A stretch of DNA of 64,000 nt from HGM04593 sp045661205 (GCA_045661205.1 JAZRFE010000043.1:1-64000); one strand, 5' to 3'. Shown: positions 1 through 9,329, counted from the first letter of the stretch. The notes: generated by a model not told the origin, from the letters alone. Made by a program: numbers and translations.

Positions 1-351
1 GAGCCCAACAGCTCACTCACAGTTCCCTCTGACGAGGAGAACCTCGACGGCTTGAACTTCCTCGCCGGCAAACACGTTGATGAGGTGAACAAGATGGCCG
101 AGCTTGGTACACAGCTTGCTCACGTAGACGGCGGTGTTCCCAACATGCGCATCTCTATCCCCAAACTCAATGAGTACTATTTGGGTCAGCTCATTTACTT
201 CTTCGAGATTGGTTGCGGTATCAGCGGCTACGTTCTTGGTGTGAACCCCTTCAACCAACCCGGTGTTGAGGCATACAAGAAAAACATGTTCGCATTGCTC
301 GACAAACCCGGTTACGAGGAGGAGAGCAAAGCCATCCGCGCAAGATTGTAA
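1..351 (+). CDS. pgi: Glucose-6-phosphate isomerase, C-terminal part
   Basis: The reading frame is open from the first base, so the N-terminus lies outside the window; 116 residues remain. Glucose-6-phosphate isomerase interconverts glucose-6-phosphate and fructose-6-phosphate in the cytoplasm. The visible part contains the family's late segment with GYVLGVNPFNQPGVEAYK, followed by the usual short tail ending in IRARL. The TAA stop is three bases before the next gene, so the two are probably co-transcribed. Identification rests on family memory of this C-terminal block; the catalytic glutamate and histidine are not in view. Confidence 0.88.
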   Translation, partial: EPNSSLTVPSDEENLDGLNFLAGKHVDEVNKMAELGTQLAHVDGGVPNMRISIPKLNEYYLGQLIYFFEIGCGISGYVLGVNPFNQPGVEAYKKNMFALLDKPGYEEESKAIRARL

Positions 352-354
352 TTT

Positions 355-1095
355 ATGACAAATTATAAAAACGCAATAAACAGCTACCTGCAACTGCAAG
401 GCCTCAAGGCCTTGCAGTTGCGTGCTGTATTGTTCGACATGGACGGAGTGTTGTTCGACTCCATGCCCCACCATGCACGTGCATGGTCACAGGTGATGCA
501 GGAGGCTGGTTATGACTTTTCGCCCACCGATGTCTACATGAACGAAGGCCGCACAGGTAGCGACACCATCACAACAGCCAGCCTCGCACAGCGCGGCACT
601 GTGCCCATACAAGAGGAGATTGACAGATTGTGCAAAGCCAAATGCGACCTCTTCGCCACATATCCCGAAACACTTCCCATGCAGGGAGCAATAGAGCTTG
701 TAAACAAAGTAAAAGCCTGTGGACTAACCCCCATGATAGTGACAGGCTCGGGCACCCCTACTCTGCTTGAACGCATTGCAGTAAACTTTCCCGGGCTATT
801 CGACCCCGCACACATTGTAACAAGTTTCAATGTCAAACGCGGAAAACCCCACCCCGACCCCTATCTGCTTGCACTCGAAAAGGGTGGATTCAGTGCCAAC
901 GAAGTGATTGTGGTGGAAAATGCACCATTAGGCGTACAAGCAGGCGTAGCAGCAAAACTCTTCACCATTGCCGTAAACACAGGCCCCCTTGAAGAGAAGG
1001 TACTCGCCGACGCAGGAGCATCAATAATATTCCCCGCAATGCCCACGCTTGCCGCCGAATGGGAGAACCTGTATAAAGCACTTACCGAAAGATAA
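355..1095 (+). CDS. HAD-family phosphatase, beta-phosphoglucomutase-like
   Basis: A 246-residue HAD hydrolase of the beta-phosphoglucomutase/phosphatase subfamily, expected to act on a small phosphorylated substrate in the cytoplasm. Motif I is FDMDGV with the nucleophile D28 and acid/base D30. Motif II is VTGSGT. The motif III lysine lies in KRGKPHPDPY, and motif IV is VVENAPLGVQAG. A helical cap follows motif I. The start is three bases after the pgi stop, and the 23 residues before motif I look like a family N-terminal helix rather than a wrong start. Substrate cannot be assigned; being next to pgi makes a sugar phosphate plausible (inference). Confidence 0.8.
   Translation: MTNYKNAINSYLQLQGLKALQLRAVLFDMDGVLFDSMPHHARAWSQVMQEAGYDFSPTDVYMNEGRTGSDTITTASLAQRGTVPIQEEIDRLCKAKCDLFATYPETLPMQGAIELVNKVKACGLTPMIVTGSGTPTLLERIAVNFPGLFDPAHIVTSFNVKRGKPHPDPYLLALEKGGFSANEVIVVENAPLGVQAGVAAKLFTIAVNTGPLEEKVLADAGASIIFPAMPTLAAEWENLYKALTER
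390..421 (+). other. Strong hairpin inside the start of the HAD gene
   Basis: A perfect 14-bp inverted repeat (GCAACTGCAAGGCC and its complement) closes on a TCAA tetraloop, about 36 nt into the HAD coding sequence. It is GC-rich and would form in the mRNA. No T-run follows, so it is not a classical terminator. Confidence 0.7.
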
Positions 1096-1108
1096 TCTTT
1101 TCCGACAA

Positions 1109-1975
1109 ATGAAACGGCTCATCAAACAGCTTCGCGACGAACTTGCAGACCTCTACACGCAAGGCGAGAGAGATGCCATTATACGCATTATTGCCCTCGA
1201 CTTGCTGAAGATAGAAAACACAGCATTCTATCTGCGCGACGATATAAACCTCGATGCACAACAGCAGCAAATGCTTACCGATGCAACAGAGCGACTGAAA
1301 AGAGCCGAACCTATACAATACATCATCGGCGAGACAGAATTTTGCGACCTCACATTCAAAGTAAACCCCTCAGTGCTCATTCCGCGTCCCGAAACAGGCG
1401 AACTTGTAAGATGGATTGTCGAAGAGAACAAAAATAAAGAGAACACTATTCTCGACATTGGCACAGGTAGCGGATGTATAGCTATATCCCTTGCAAAAAT
1501 GATGCCTCAGGCAACAGTCACAGCCTGGGATATATCACCGCAAGCCATTGAGACGGCACGTAGCAACAATGTTGTAAACGGAACAAAGGTAACCTTTGTA
1601 GAGCAGGATATTTTTACGGCAAACGAAGATAACGGAAAATATGACATTATCGTGAGTAACCCTCCATACATAAAGGAGATTGAAAGAGAGAACATGCAAC
1701 GCAACGTGCTCGATTGGGAGCCACAAATAGCACTGTTTGTACCCGACAACGATCCGCTTGTTTTCTACCGCCATATAGCTCGTAAGGGATTGCAACTGCT
1801 CAAGCCCGGTGGAAAGCTCTACTTCGAGATAAACAGAGAGCATGGGCAAGAGACATGTGCCATGCTTGCCCAATATGGTTATAAGGCAATAGAACTTCAC
1901 AAAGACTTTGCCGACAACGACCGTATGATAAGAGCCATCCTTGAATCGCCAACCACCCACACACCGCAAGCATGA
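1109..1975 (+). CDS. prmC: Peptide chain release factor N5-glutamine methyltransferase
   Basis: A 288-residue PrmC/HemK enzyme that methylates the glutamine of the GGQ motif in release factors RF1 and RF2 using SAM. The N-terminal helical domain is followed by a Rossmann methyltransferase with the SAM-binding loop at G118-T-G and the substrate glutamine motif NPPY at residues 184-187. The frame stays open back to 1049, inside the HAD gene, but the ATG at 1109 lies just after the HAD stop and begins the family-typical helix. The TGA stop overlaps the next ATG (ATGA), indicating translational coupling with recX. Confidence 0.92.
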   Translation: MKRLIKQLRDELADLYTQGERDAIIRIIALDLLKIENTAFYLRDDINLDAQQQQMLTDATERLKRAEPIQYIIGETEFCDLTFKVNPSVLIPRPETGELVRWIVEENKNKENTILDIGTGSGCIAISLAKMMPQATVTAWDISPQAIETARSNNVVNGTKVTFVEQDIFTANEDNGKYDIIVSNPPYIKEIERENMQRNVLDWEPQIALFVPDNDPLVFYRHIARKGLQLLKPGGKLYFEINREHGQETCAMLAQYGYKAIELHKDFADNDRMIRAILESPTTHTPQA

Positions 1976-2448
1976 AAAAAATAAGTGACGCTGAAGCGCT
2001 GAACAAGGCAGCTGCTTATTGCACTTTGTGCGAAAGATGTATAAGCGAAGTGAAAGCCAAACTCGACGCATGGGGCATCGAGTACAGCTCACAGACAAAA
2101 ATCATCGACAGACTCATCGATGAAAAATTCATTGACGAAAGCCGTTACTGCTCGGCATTCGTAAACGACAAACTGCGTTTCAACCATTGGGGAAGAATAA
2201 AGATTCAGGCAAAGCTCAGAGAGAAGAGACTTCCACGAGAACTTATAGCATCGGCACTCGAAAATATCGACGAAGAGGAGTACTGCAACATTCTGCGCAC
2301 ACTGCTTGCGAACAAATCGAGAGAGGTAAATGGCGACGAAGAACGCAAGAAAAGAGAAAAACTGCTACGATTCGCCGCAAGTAGAGGCTTTGAGCCGTCA
2401 ATCATAATGAAACAGATGAACTTTTACCCCGATGAAGTGGATTTCTGA
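1972..2448 (+). CDS. recX: RecX-family regulatory protein
   Basis: A 158-residue RecX-type protein, which in studied bacteria binds RecA filaments and limits their activity. It is built of short three-helix repeats. The recognisable first repeat has the order C-x2-C-E-R-C then AKLDAWGIEY, and the middle has IIDRLIDEKFIDESRYCSAFVNDK, described here by its key residues RLIDE and FIDE. The start overlaps the prmC stop by four bases and the end overlaps the comF-like gene by 17 bases. recA is not in the window. Confidence 0.85.
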   Translation: MKKISDAEALNKAAAYCTLCERCISEVKAKLDAWGIEYSSQTKIIDRLIDEKFIDESRYCSAFVNDKLRFNHWGRIKIQAKLREKRLPRELIASALENIDEEEYCNILRTLLANKSREVNGDEERKKREKLLRFAASRGFEPSIIMKQMNFYPDEVDF

Positions 2449-3127
2449 CCTTATAGATATTATCTTTCCGCGAAGTTGCGCAGTATGCGGAAAATCACTC
2501 AGCAGCAGCGAACAAGACATTTGCATAAACTGCCTGATAGAACTGCCACGCATCGACGAATACAAGAGAGACAACACAATTGAAAAGCTCTTTTGGGGAA
2601 TATTACCAGTGGAGCGTGTCGCCTCATATATGCTCTACGCAAAGGAGTCGCCATACAACAATCTGATACATCGCATGAAGTATAGCGACCGACCCGAAAT
2701 TGGAGAGCGCATGGCAACAACTGCGGCAAGCGAACTTATGAAACACAATTTCTTCGAGGGGGTTGATATTATTGTACCTCTGCCACTCTCGAAAAAGAAA
2801 AAAAGACAACGCGGATATAATCAATGCGACTACATTGCCCGCGGAATATCAAAAGTGACAGGTATTGCGATAGACAGCAACAGTGTCATCCGCCACATAG
2901 CCAACGACACGCAGACTCACAAACAACGCGATGAACGATGGAAGAACGTAGAGAACATTTTCAGCGTCACCGACAGTGAAACCCTCAAAGGCAAGCACAT
3001 ACTGCTTGTGGATGATGTCCTCACCACCGGAGCCACACTCACCAGCTGTGGCAGCGCAATTCTCACCGCAGTGCCCGACGCAAAGATAAGCATCTTCACA
3101 CTTGCATGCGCAGGAAAGAACATCTGA
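2432..3127 (+). CDS. ComF-family phosphoribosyltransferase-like protein
   Basis: A 231-residue ComF/GntX-family protein. The N-terminus carries a four-cysteine zinc-ribbon pattern (C-x2-C, then C-x2-C about 17 residues later). The C-terminal half is a type I phosphoribosyltransferase fold with the PRPP loop VDDVLTTGATL around residues 190-201. ComF is linked to DNA uptake in Gram-positives and GntX to use of DNA as a nutrient; the reaction is unknown. The start lies inside recX in another frame, so it is coupled to the prmC-recX operon and is its last gene. Confidence 0.82.
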   Translation: MKWISDLIDIIFPRSCAVCGKSLSSSEQDICINCLIELPRIDEYKRDNTIEKLFWGILPVERVASYMLYAKESPYNNLIHRMKYSDRPEIGERMATTAASELMKHNFFEGVDIIVPLPLSKKKKRQRGYNQCDYIARGISKVTGIAIDSNSVIRHIANDTQTHKQRDERWKNVENIFSVTDSETLKGKHILLVDDVLTTGATLTSCGSAILTAVPDAKISIFTLACAGKNI

Positions 3128-3130
3128 TAA

Positions 3131-3180
3131 AAGCATAATAAAAAACGTTCGGAAAATTCCGAACGTTTTTTATTATGCTT
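3131..3180. terminator. Bidirectional intrinsic terminator
   Basis: A perfect 22-bp inverted repeat with a six-base loop. The stem core ACGTTCGG/CCGAACGT is flanked by A6 and T6 tracts, so it can terminate the comF-like operon from the left and the patB gene from the right. Confidence 0.93.
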
Positions 3181-3194
3181 ATTCAAAGATAGTA

Positions 3195-4379
3195 TTATTT
3201 ATTCTTCAGCAATTCGTTGTAAGCCTCAAGCAACTGCTCAAGAGCCTGCTTGAGCGTGGAGAGCGGACAGCCTACATTCATACGCATAAAGCCGGCACCC
3301 TCTACACCAAAGGTAGAGCCTTCGTTCATCGCGATACGAGCCTTGTTTACGCAGAAGTCCACAAGCAACTCTTTTTCGAGGTTGAGTTTTCTGCAATCGA
3401 GGAAGACAAGATATGATGCCTGAGGACGCACAATGCCAAGCAAAGGCATCTTCTCAGCAATGAATTTCTCCATATAATCGACATTTGCAGTAATATAGTC
3501 CACAATCTCGCCGAGCCATTCGGCACCCTCATCGCTGAAGGCAGCAGCAGTAGCTATGGTCGCAAAAATATGAGCGTGGTTAAGCTCGCTCTTCATCAGA
3601 TAGCCATTATATCTATCGCGCAGTTCTTTATTGGGAATAATGGTGAAAGAGGACATCAGACCGGCAATATTGAAGGACTTGCTCGCTGCCATCATGGTTA
3701 TAGAGTTCATCGCAGCCTTCTCGCTGACAGTTGCAAAGGGAATATGCTTGTAACCTTTGAAGGTGAGGTCGGCATGTATCTCGTCGGAAATGACAATTAC
3801 ATTATTGTCAGCACAAATTTCGGCCATGCGCATAAGCTCCTCGCGCAGCCACACACGACCACCGGGATTATGCGGATGACACAAAAGGAATAGCTTACAC
3901 TCCTTTACCTTCTGCTCAAAATCGTCAAAATCAATCTCGTACTGACCATTCACCAATTTCAGAGGGTTGGTAACAACTGTACGTTCATTCCACTGTGGAA
4001 CATGGAAATAGGGGTGATAGACAGGGGGCTGAATGAGCACCTTGTCGCCCTTTTCTGTCAGGCACTGCACTGCAAAAGATATTGCAGGTACAATACCCGA
4101 AACATGCTCTACCCACTCGGGCGCAACCTCCCAACCATATTGCGACGACGCCCAGCGCTGTATCGCAGGCAACCAACTGCCACACTTTTGTGTGTAGCCC
4201 AGAATCTCGTGCTCCATGCGTTTGCGCATTGCCTCCATGATGAAAGGAGGAGTCTTGAAGTCCATGTCGGCAATCCACATGGGAATAATATCTTCGCGAC
4301 CATACACCTCTTTTCTGATATCATACTTCAGACAGTCGGTATTTTCGCGAGGTACAATTTCGTCAAAGTTGTATTTCAT
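3195..4379 (-). CDS. PatB/MalY-type C-S lyase (cystathionine beta-lyase-like)
   Basis: A 394-residue fold-type I PLP enzyme of the PatB/MalY family, which cleaves the C-S bond of cystathionine or cysteine conjugates to give pyruvate, ammonia and a thiol. Family marks are PMWIADMDF near residue 33, NPGGRVW around 171-177, SDEIHADL near 198 and the PLP lysine K234 in AASKSFNIAGL. Length matches the family. It is the last gene of a minus-strand run, 16 bases after the ABC ATPase gene, and reads into the shared terminator. Confidence 0.88.
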   Translation of the reverse strand: MKYNFDEIVPRENTDCLKYDIRKEVYGREDIIPMWIADMDFKTPPFIMEAMRKRMEHEILGYTQKCGSWLPAIQRWASSQYGWEVAPEWVEHVSGIVPAISFAVQCLTEKGDKVLIQPPVYHPYFHVPQWNERTVVTNPLKLVNGQYEIDFDDFEQKVKECKLFLLCHPHNPGGRVWLREELMRMAEICADNNVIVISDEIHADLTFKGYKHIPFATVSEKAAMNSITMMAASKSFNIAGLMSSFTIIPNKELRDRYNGYLMKSELNHAHIFATIATAAAFSDEGAEWLGEIVDYITANVDYMEKFIAEKMPLLGIVRPQASYLVFLDCRKLNLEKELLVDFCVNKARIAMNEGSTFGVEGAGFMRMNVGCPLSTLKQALEQLLEAYNELLKNK

Positions 4380-4395
4380 AATAATATAGAAGTTT

Positions 4396-5175
4396 TCAAA
4401 ATATCACAATTTTATGTTCATCTGCATCGTATCTTATGCCATCGTTGTCGATGAACGAAGAGAGCGCACCACTACTCGACAATTCCTCTACATTGCCGGC
4501 ATGTAACTGTTTTTTATCCATAAGCCACAGCCTGTCCGAGAGGCGCAAAGCAAGTTCAAGGTCGTGTGTAGAGAGCAGAATGGCCTTGCCACGCTCATGA
4601 GCAAGAGTGCGAAGCGATTGCATGAGAGCAACACGACTCGCAAAGTCGAGAAAAGCGGTAGGCTCGTCGAGCAAGATGATAGGTGTCTCCTGTGCCACAG
4701 CCTTTGCAATCATCACTTTTTGTCGTTCACCGTCGCTCAGCGTCTCTATCATGCGATTGGCAAGCGAAGAAATACCAAGCATCTCCATAGCCTCGTCTAC
4801 CACCCTTTTATCGCGCGAAGAGTTGAGGCCGAAAAAGCCGGTATATGGCATGCGTCCCATTGCTACAACCTCGTGCACAGATAAATTATATATCGGCTCG
4901 CGCCCGGTAAGCACTATCGCCAGATGGCGCGATAATTGCGAAGCATCGTTCACACCACCCTCGCGACCACAATACTCTATTTCGCCCGACAAGCGAGGCT
5001 GAAAAGCAGAAATGGTACGGAGAAGAGTAGACTTCCCCGCACCATTCAGACCAACCAACGATACAAGCTCTCCGCTGTAAAGTCGGGCATTTATTGCATC
5101 GACAATCTGATGTCGCGAACCGCCACCGGTGTAACCGATGGCAAGATTCGACAATATCAGAGCCGGAGCATTCAT
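4396..5175 (-). CDS. FecE/BtuD-type ABC transporter ATPase (orphan)
   Basis: A 259-residue ATPase of the iron-siderophore/cobalamin/haem importer class. Walker A is GLNGAGKST near residue 43, the signature is LSDGERQ, Walker B is IILLDEPTAFLDFA and the H-loop is LSTHD. This class normally works with a FecCD/BtuC-type permease and a substrate-binding protein, but neither is in the window. It may serve components encoded elsewhere. It sits 8 bases after the S37 peptidase gene, so the two are probably co-transcribed. Confidence 0.82.
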   Translation of the reverse strand: MNAPALILSNLAIGYTGGGSRHQIVDAINARLYSGELVSLVGLNGAGKSTLLRTISAFQPRLSGEIEYCGREGGVNDASQLSRHLAIVLTGREPIYNLSVHEVVAMGRMPYTGFFGLNSSRDKRVVDEAMEMLGISSLANRMIETLSDGERQKVMIAKAVAQETPIILLDEPTAFLDFASRVALMQSLRTLAHERGKAILLSTHDLELALRLSDRLWLMDKKQLHAGNVEELSSSGALSSFIDNDGIRYDADEHKIVIF

Positions 5176-5183
5176 AATATTAA

Positions 5184-6485
5184 TTACTTACGATAACCAA
5201 CCCACTCCTGCAACAGGTCAAGAATCTCTTTCTTCATATCCTCGGGCATAGTACCGATGCGTGCCTTGTGGCTGCCGTCAGGCTCAATGAAGATGCGAAT
5301 ATTCTTCTTGTTACGGTCGCGCAACCATGTAACACCATTTGCAGTCCAGGGGTCCCACTCGCCGTAGATGTATATCATCTTGGGGTCGTTCTCTGTGAGG
5401 TAATCGACAACCTTACGGTGAACGCTGCCATCAAATTCCACGTCGTACCAATCCTCGCCGAGCATAATCTTTTTGTAGTAATCGGTCAAAGGCTCCTTGA
5501 TGTATTTCTTGAAAGGCTCAATGTTATATCCATAATAACCGAAGTCTTTTACAGCCTGAACCGAGAATGAATCGAAACCGTTGCCACGTGAAAAGTAATC
5601 GGGGTCGCAGCTTGCAATGAAATATTTGAAAACAGCCTCGTCACCAGCCTCGAGTGTGGGAATCTTCTCTACGGGATTGCCCCACTGCCAGAAAGAGAAT
5701 GCATACTCAAGCACGCAATAGTCATAAATTACCGACAAAGGCTGACGGAAAGAATACTTCTTAGTTTTGCAATAGTGCTCGAAAAGGGGCATGTACACCT
5801 CTTTGCGCTCGAGCATCAGAAGCTGGAAATTACGCACAGCGTCGCGTTTGGCTTTTGTCGAAGCCTGCTCGAGGAACGACTCGTGACGACCATCTTCGAG
5901 AGCCACACACAAAGGAGCCACATAGGGAACAGAAACATCTACATCCTCGGGGTAGTATGCACGATAGAACATAGATGTCGAACCACCCTTGCTGATACCG
6001 GTAGAGAGCCATTTGTTCTTGTAGAACTCCTTGAAGGCAGTGGTAATTGCATGATAGTCCTCCATTGAATTGGGAATTGTAAGATAGTCCCAATTACAGG
6101 GTGTGGGAGTAGACTCCTCAAAATATCTGTGCTCAACAAAAAGTACATTGGCATCTATGAGGGTTGTAAGCTCTTCGTAAAAACGGTTTGAAGAGAAATT
6201 ACCACCACCACCGTAACCCTGAGTGATGATAACCATAGGACGATCCCATCCACGGTGACCCAAAAGTACACGCTGCTCGAATGTACCAGCCTTGGGGTTG
6301 TCCTTGTCGAGTTGCTGGGTAAACTTCAAAGAGTAATAAGTGCGGAGAGTGTCGAGTTTTTCAATCTTCTCGAAGCTGCTCACTGCATCAATTTTTTTAA
6401 GCATCTTTGTCACGTCATTGCTCTTTGCGCCAATAGTGAGAGCAAAGAGAACAAGTAACAACACTGAAAAATAACGTTTAAGCAT
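5184..6485 (-). CDS. Secreted S37-family (PS-10-like) serine peptidase
   Basis: A 433-residue exported protein with an N-terminal signal segment (lysine-arginine then a leucine-rich core to about residue 19). It resembles peptidase family S37/S28, alpha/beta-hydrolase-fold aminopeptidases that remove peptides from protein N-termini. The oxyanion segment is ITQGYGGGG near residue 86 and VEHRYF follows at 116. The nucleophile elbow is G-I-S164-K-G-G, the mark of family S37. A late GEWDPWT and a GSHKAR segment probably hold the acid and histidine. It is likely periplasmic or surface-exposed and part of peptide nutrition. Confidence 0.78.
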   Translation of the reverse strand: MLKRYFSVLLLVLFALTIGAKSNDVTKMLKKIDAVSSFEKIEKLDTLRTYYSLKFTQQLDKDNPKAGTFEQRVLLGHRGWDRPMVIITQGYGGGGNFSSNRFYEELTTLIDANVLFVEHRYFEESTPTPCNWDYLTIPNSMEDYHAITTAFKEFYKNKWLSTGISKGGSTSMFYRAYYPEDVDVSVPYVAPLCVALEDGRHESFLEQASTKAKRDAVRNFQLLMLERKEVYMPLFEHYCKTKKYSFRQPLSVIYDYCVLEYAFSFWQWGNPVEKIPTLEAGDEAVFKYFIASCDPDYFSRGNGFDSFSVQAVKDFGYYGYNIEPFKKYIKEPLTDYYKKIMLGEDWYDVEFDGSVHRKVVDYLTENDPKMIYIYGEWDPWTANGVTWLRDRNKKNIRIFIEPDGSHKARIGTMPEDMKKEILDLLQEWVGYRK

Positions 6486-6544
6486 AATAGTTGTATTTAA
6501 TTGATTTTTAATTATTCAAAATTTAGAATTCCTTTTCCGATGAA

Positions 6545-8182
6545 TTATTTTTTTCTTTCAAGCTCTTGCAGACTCTCCATCTTCTTTGTTTCAAGGAATT
6601 CGTAGATACCGCTCAGATGCTCACGTACACGCTTGCCACCAAACTCGTAGACCTTTGTCACGAGACCATCGAGAAAATCACGGTCGTGGCTGACAACGAT
6701 GAGTGTGCCGTCGTAATCCTGCAAAGCCTGCTTGAGAACATCTTTGGTTTTGAGGTCAAGGTGGTTGGTAGGCTCGTCGAGAATGAGCAGGTTCACAGGT
6801 TCGAGCAACAGTTTAAGGATAGCGAGTCTGGTGCGCTCTCCACCCGAAAGAACTTTTACCTTGCGGCTGCTCTCCTCACCTCCGAACATAAATGCACCCA
6901 AAAGGTCGCGAATCTTGTTGCGCACTTCGCCTTTCGCAACATCATCGATAGTCTGGAAAACAGTAAGTTCATCATCGAGCAACGACGCCTGATTCTGTGC
7001 AAAGTAACCAATCTGCACATTATGACCGAGAGTGATTGTTCCATCATGCTCAATCTCACTCATGATAGACTTGACCATTGTAGATTTACCCTCACCGTTA
7101 CGACCGACAAAGGCAACCTTGTCGCCACGTTCGATTGTGAAATTGGCATTTTCGTAAATGAGCTTGTCGCCGTAGCTCTTACCCACTCCGTCACACTGCA
7201 CAGGGTAGCTTCCACTGCGTGGCGAAGGAGGGAATTTAAGTCTCAACTGTGATGTATCTTCCTCGTCAACCTCGATAAGCTCAAGTTTCTCGAGCATCTT
7301 CACGCGGCTCTGCACCTGAAGAGTCTTTGAGTATGTACCTTTGAAGCGCTCGATGAATTCCTTTGTCTCGCGTATCATCTTCTGCTGCTCCTCGTACTGT
7401 TTCTGCTGCTGTTCGCGACGCTCTTTGCGCAATTCCAGATAGTGGCTGTACGAAGCCTTATAGTCATATATGCGACCCATAGTAACCTCGATGGTACGAG
7501 TGGTGATTGAATCGACAAACTTTCTATCGTGACTGATAAGCACCACAGCCTTTGAAGATGTCTTTATAAACTCCTCGAGCCATTGAATACTCTCAATGTC
7601 AAGGTGGTTAGTGGGCTCGTCGAGCAACAGCACATCGGGGTCTTTCAGCAACAATTTTGCAAGTTCTATTCTCATGCGCCATCCGCCGGAAAAATCGCTT
7701 GTGGGGCGGTTGAAGTCGCTACGCTCGAAGCCAAGACCGAGAAGAGTCTTTTCAACATCCTCTTCGAAGTGTGTCATATCAATCGCGTAGAACTTCTCGC
7801 TAAGGGCAGTAACCTTTTCTATGAGAGCCATATAAGAATCGCTCTCGTAGTCGGTGCGCTCCATCATTTCTGTGTTCAGACGTTCTATTTCCTGCTCAAT
7901 CTCCTTCAAGTGGGCAAAAGCCTGTGCTGTTTCCTCAAAAACAGTGCGACCATCCTCGGTCATAAGATGCTGCGGCAAATAAGCCACCACGCAATCCTTA
8001 GGCACAGAGACTGTACCACGTGTAGCCTGTCTGACACCCGCAAGTATCTTTAGCAGTGTACTTTTTCCAGCACCGTTCTTACCCATAAGGGCTATACGGT
8101 CTTTCTCATTAATTTGGAAAGAAATATCTTTAAAAAGTGTCGTTCCGCCAAACTCGACGGCAAGACCATCAACTGAAATCAT
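6545..8182 (-). CDS. ABC-F family ATPase
   Basis: A 545-residue soluble protein with two ABC domains and no membrane segments, of the ABC-F class that acts on ribosomes. The first domain has GKNGAGKST near residue 35 and FSGGWRMR. The second has GRNGEGKST and LSGGERTRL followed by LLILDEPTNHLD. A charged linker rich in E, R, K and Q (about 250-300) joins them as in the family. The exact subfamily (EttA, YbiT, Uup, antibiotic protection) cannot be decided by eye. Upstream it diverges from ddh. Confidence 0.85.
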   Translation of the reverse strand: MISVDGLAVEFGGTTLFKDISFQINEKDRIALMGKNGAGKSTLLKILAGVRQATRGTVSVPKDCVVAYLPQHLMTEDGRTVFEETAQAFAHLKEIEQEIERLNTEMMERTDYESDSYMALIEKVTALSEKFYAIDMTHFEEDVEKTLLGLGFERSDFNRPTSDFSGGWRMRIELAKLLLKDPDVLLLDEPTNHLDIESIQWLEEFIKTSSKAVVLISHDRKFVDSITTRTIEVTMGRIYDYKASYSHYLELRKERREQQQKQYEEQQKMIRETKEFIERFKGTYSKTLQVQSRVKMLEKLELIEVDEEDTSQLRLKFPPSPRSGSYPVQCDGVGKSYGDKLIYENANFTIERGDKVAFVGRNGEGKSTMVKSIMSEIEHDGTITLGHNVQIGYFAQNQASLLDDELTVFQTIDDVAKGEVRNKIRDLLGAFMFGGEESSRKVKVLSGGERTRLAILKLLLEPVNLLILDEPTNHLDLKTKDVLKQALQDYDGTLIVVSHDRDFLDGLVTKVYEFGGKRVREHLSGIYEFLETKKMESLQELERKK

Positions 8183-8263
8183 ATTTATAAATGTTTCTAA
8201 ATATTATTTCGCGAAGATACTCAAAAATTCGCATATGAACGAGAGTTTTTCAATATAATACAC

Positions 8264-8271
8264 TAATTTTG
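8264..8271 (+). promoter_or_regulatory. Putative -7 box for ddh
   Basis: TAATTTTG matches the Bacteroidetes TAnnTTTG box, 25 bases before the ddh start. I see no convincing TTG box at the right distance upstream, so only the -7 element is supported. Confidence 0.5.
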
Positions 8272-8296
8272 CAGCGACTTTAAACACACTAAGATT

Positions 8297-9196
8297 ATGA
8301 AGAAAATAAGAGCCGCTATTGTCGGTTACGGCAACATAGGCAAATACGCCTTGCAGGCATTGGAGAGCGCACCCGATTTTGAGGTTGCAGGAGTTGTACG
8401 TCGTTCGGGAGCAGAGAACAAACCCGCCGAACTGAGCAACTACCCCGTAGTAAAAGAGATAAGCGAACTTAAGGATGTAGATGTTGCAATATTGTCTACC
8501 CCAACAAGAAGCGTCGAGGAGTATGCAAAGCAGATACTCGAAGCAGGAATAAACACAGTGGATAGCTTCGACATCCACTCACAGATTGTACCCTTGCGCC
8601 GTTCGTTGAACGAGAGCGCGAAGAAAGGAAATGCCGTTTCGATTATTTCGGCAGGCTGGGACCCCGGAAGCGACTCGGTAGTAAGAACATTGTTGCAGGC
8701 AATAGCCCCCAACGGTATCACATACACCAACTTCGGCCCCGGTATGAGCATGGGACACACCGTTGCAGTAAAAGCAATCGAGGGTGTTCAGGCAGCATTG
8801 TCTATGACCATCCCCACAGGTACAGGTATTCACCGTCGTATGGTATATATCGAAGTGAAAGAGGGTTACGAGTTCGATAAAGTGGCAGCAGCAATCAAGG
8901 CCGACGCATACTTTGTAAACGACGAGACACACGTGATACAGGTGCCTTGCGTGAACGAGCTTCTCGACATGGGGCATGGCGTAAACCTCACACGCAAAGG
9001 TGTGTCGGGAACCACCCAGAACCAGCTTTTCGAGTTCAACATGCGCATAAACAACCCCGCCCTCACCGGTCAGGTTCTTGTATGCGCCGCACGCGCCACT
9101 ATGAAACAGCAGCCCGGATGCTACACAATGATTGAGATTCCGGTAATAGACCTGTTGCATGGCGACCGCGAAGAACTCATTGCACATCTTGTATAA
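8297..9196 (+). CDS. ddh: meso-Diaminopimelate D-dehydrogenase
   Basis: A 299-residue NADP-dependent enzyme that makes meso-diaminopimelate from tetrahydrodipicolinate in one step, supplying lysine and peptidoglycan. The Rossmann loop is GYGNIGKYAL at the N-terminus with VVRRS as the NADP-phosphate site. The central SAGWDPGSDSVVRTL segment and the late GVSGTTQNQLFEFNMRIN-type block (key residues T-T-Q-N and N-M-R-I-N) are typical of the family. Length is exactly the usual size. It is a single-gene unit with its own promoter box and terminator. Confidence 0.93.
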   Translation: MKKIRAAIVGYGNIGKYALQALESAPDFEVAGVVRRSGAENKPAELSNYPVVKEISELKDVDVAILSTPTRSVEEYAKQILEAGINTVDSFDIHSQIVPLRRSLNESAKKGNAVSIISAGWDPGSDSVVRTLLQAIAPNGITYTNFGPGMSMGHTVAVKAIEGVQAALSMTIPTGTGIHRRMVYIEVKEGYEFDKVAAAIKADAYFVNDETHVIQVPCVNELLDMGHGVNLTRKGVSGTTQNQLFEFNMRINNPALTGQVLVCAARATMKQQPGCYTMIEIPVIDLLHGDREELIAHLV

Positions 9197-9208
9197 AAAC
9201 AACCGTAC

Positions 9209-9249
9209 AGTAAAAGTGGCTCTGCAAATTTTGCAGAGCCACTTTTACT
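9209..9249 (+). terminator. Hairpin terminator after ddh
   Basis: A perfect 20-bp inverted repeat centred at 9229, beginning AGTAAAAGTGGC and ending with its complement. It contains internal A and T runs rather than a long terminal T-tract, and can work on either strand. Confidence 0.8.
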
Positions 9250-9298
9250 ATAATATTGTAGCAAAAATATAAAATAGAAATAATTTCCGCACAGCAAT

Positions 9299-9329
9299 TT
9301 TGCACATAGCGACCTTTATAGTACCTTTG
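9299..9329 (+). promoter_or_regulatory. Bacteroidetes-type promoter of the tricorn-like gene
   Basis: TTTG at 9299-9302, a 19-base spacer and TACCTTTG at 9322-9329. This is an exact fit to the TTTG-N19-TAnnTTTG housekeeping pattern. Transcription should begin near 9336, giving a leader of about 40 nt. Confidence 0.75.
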
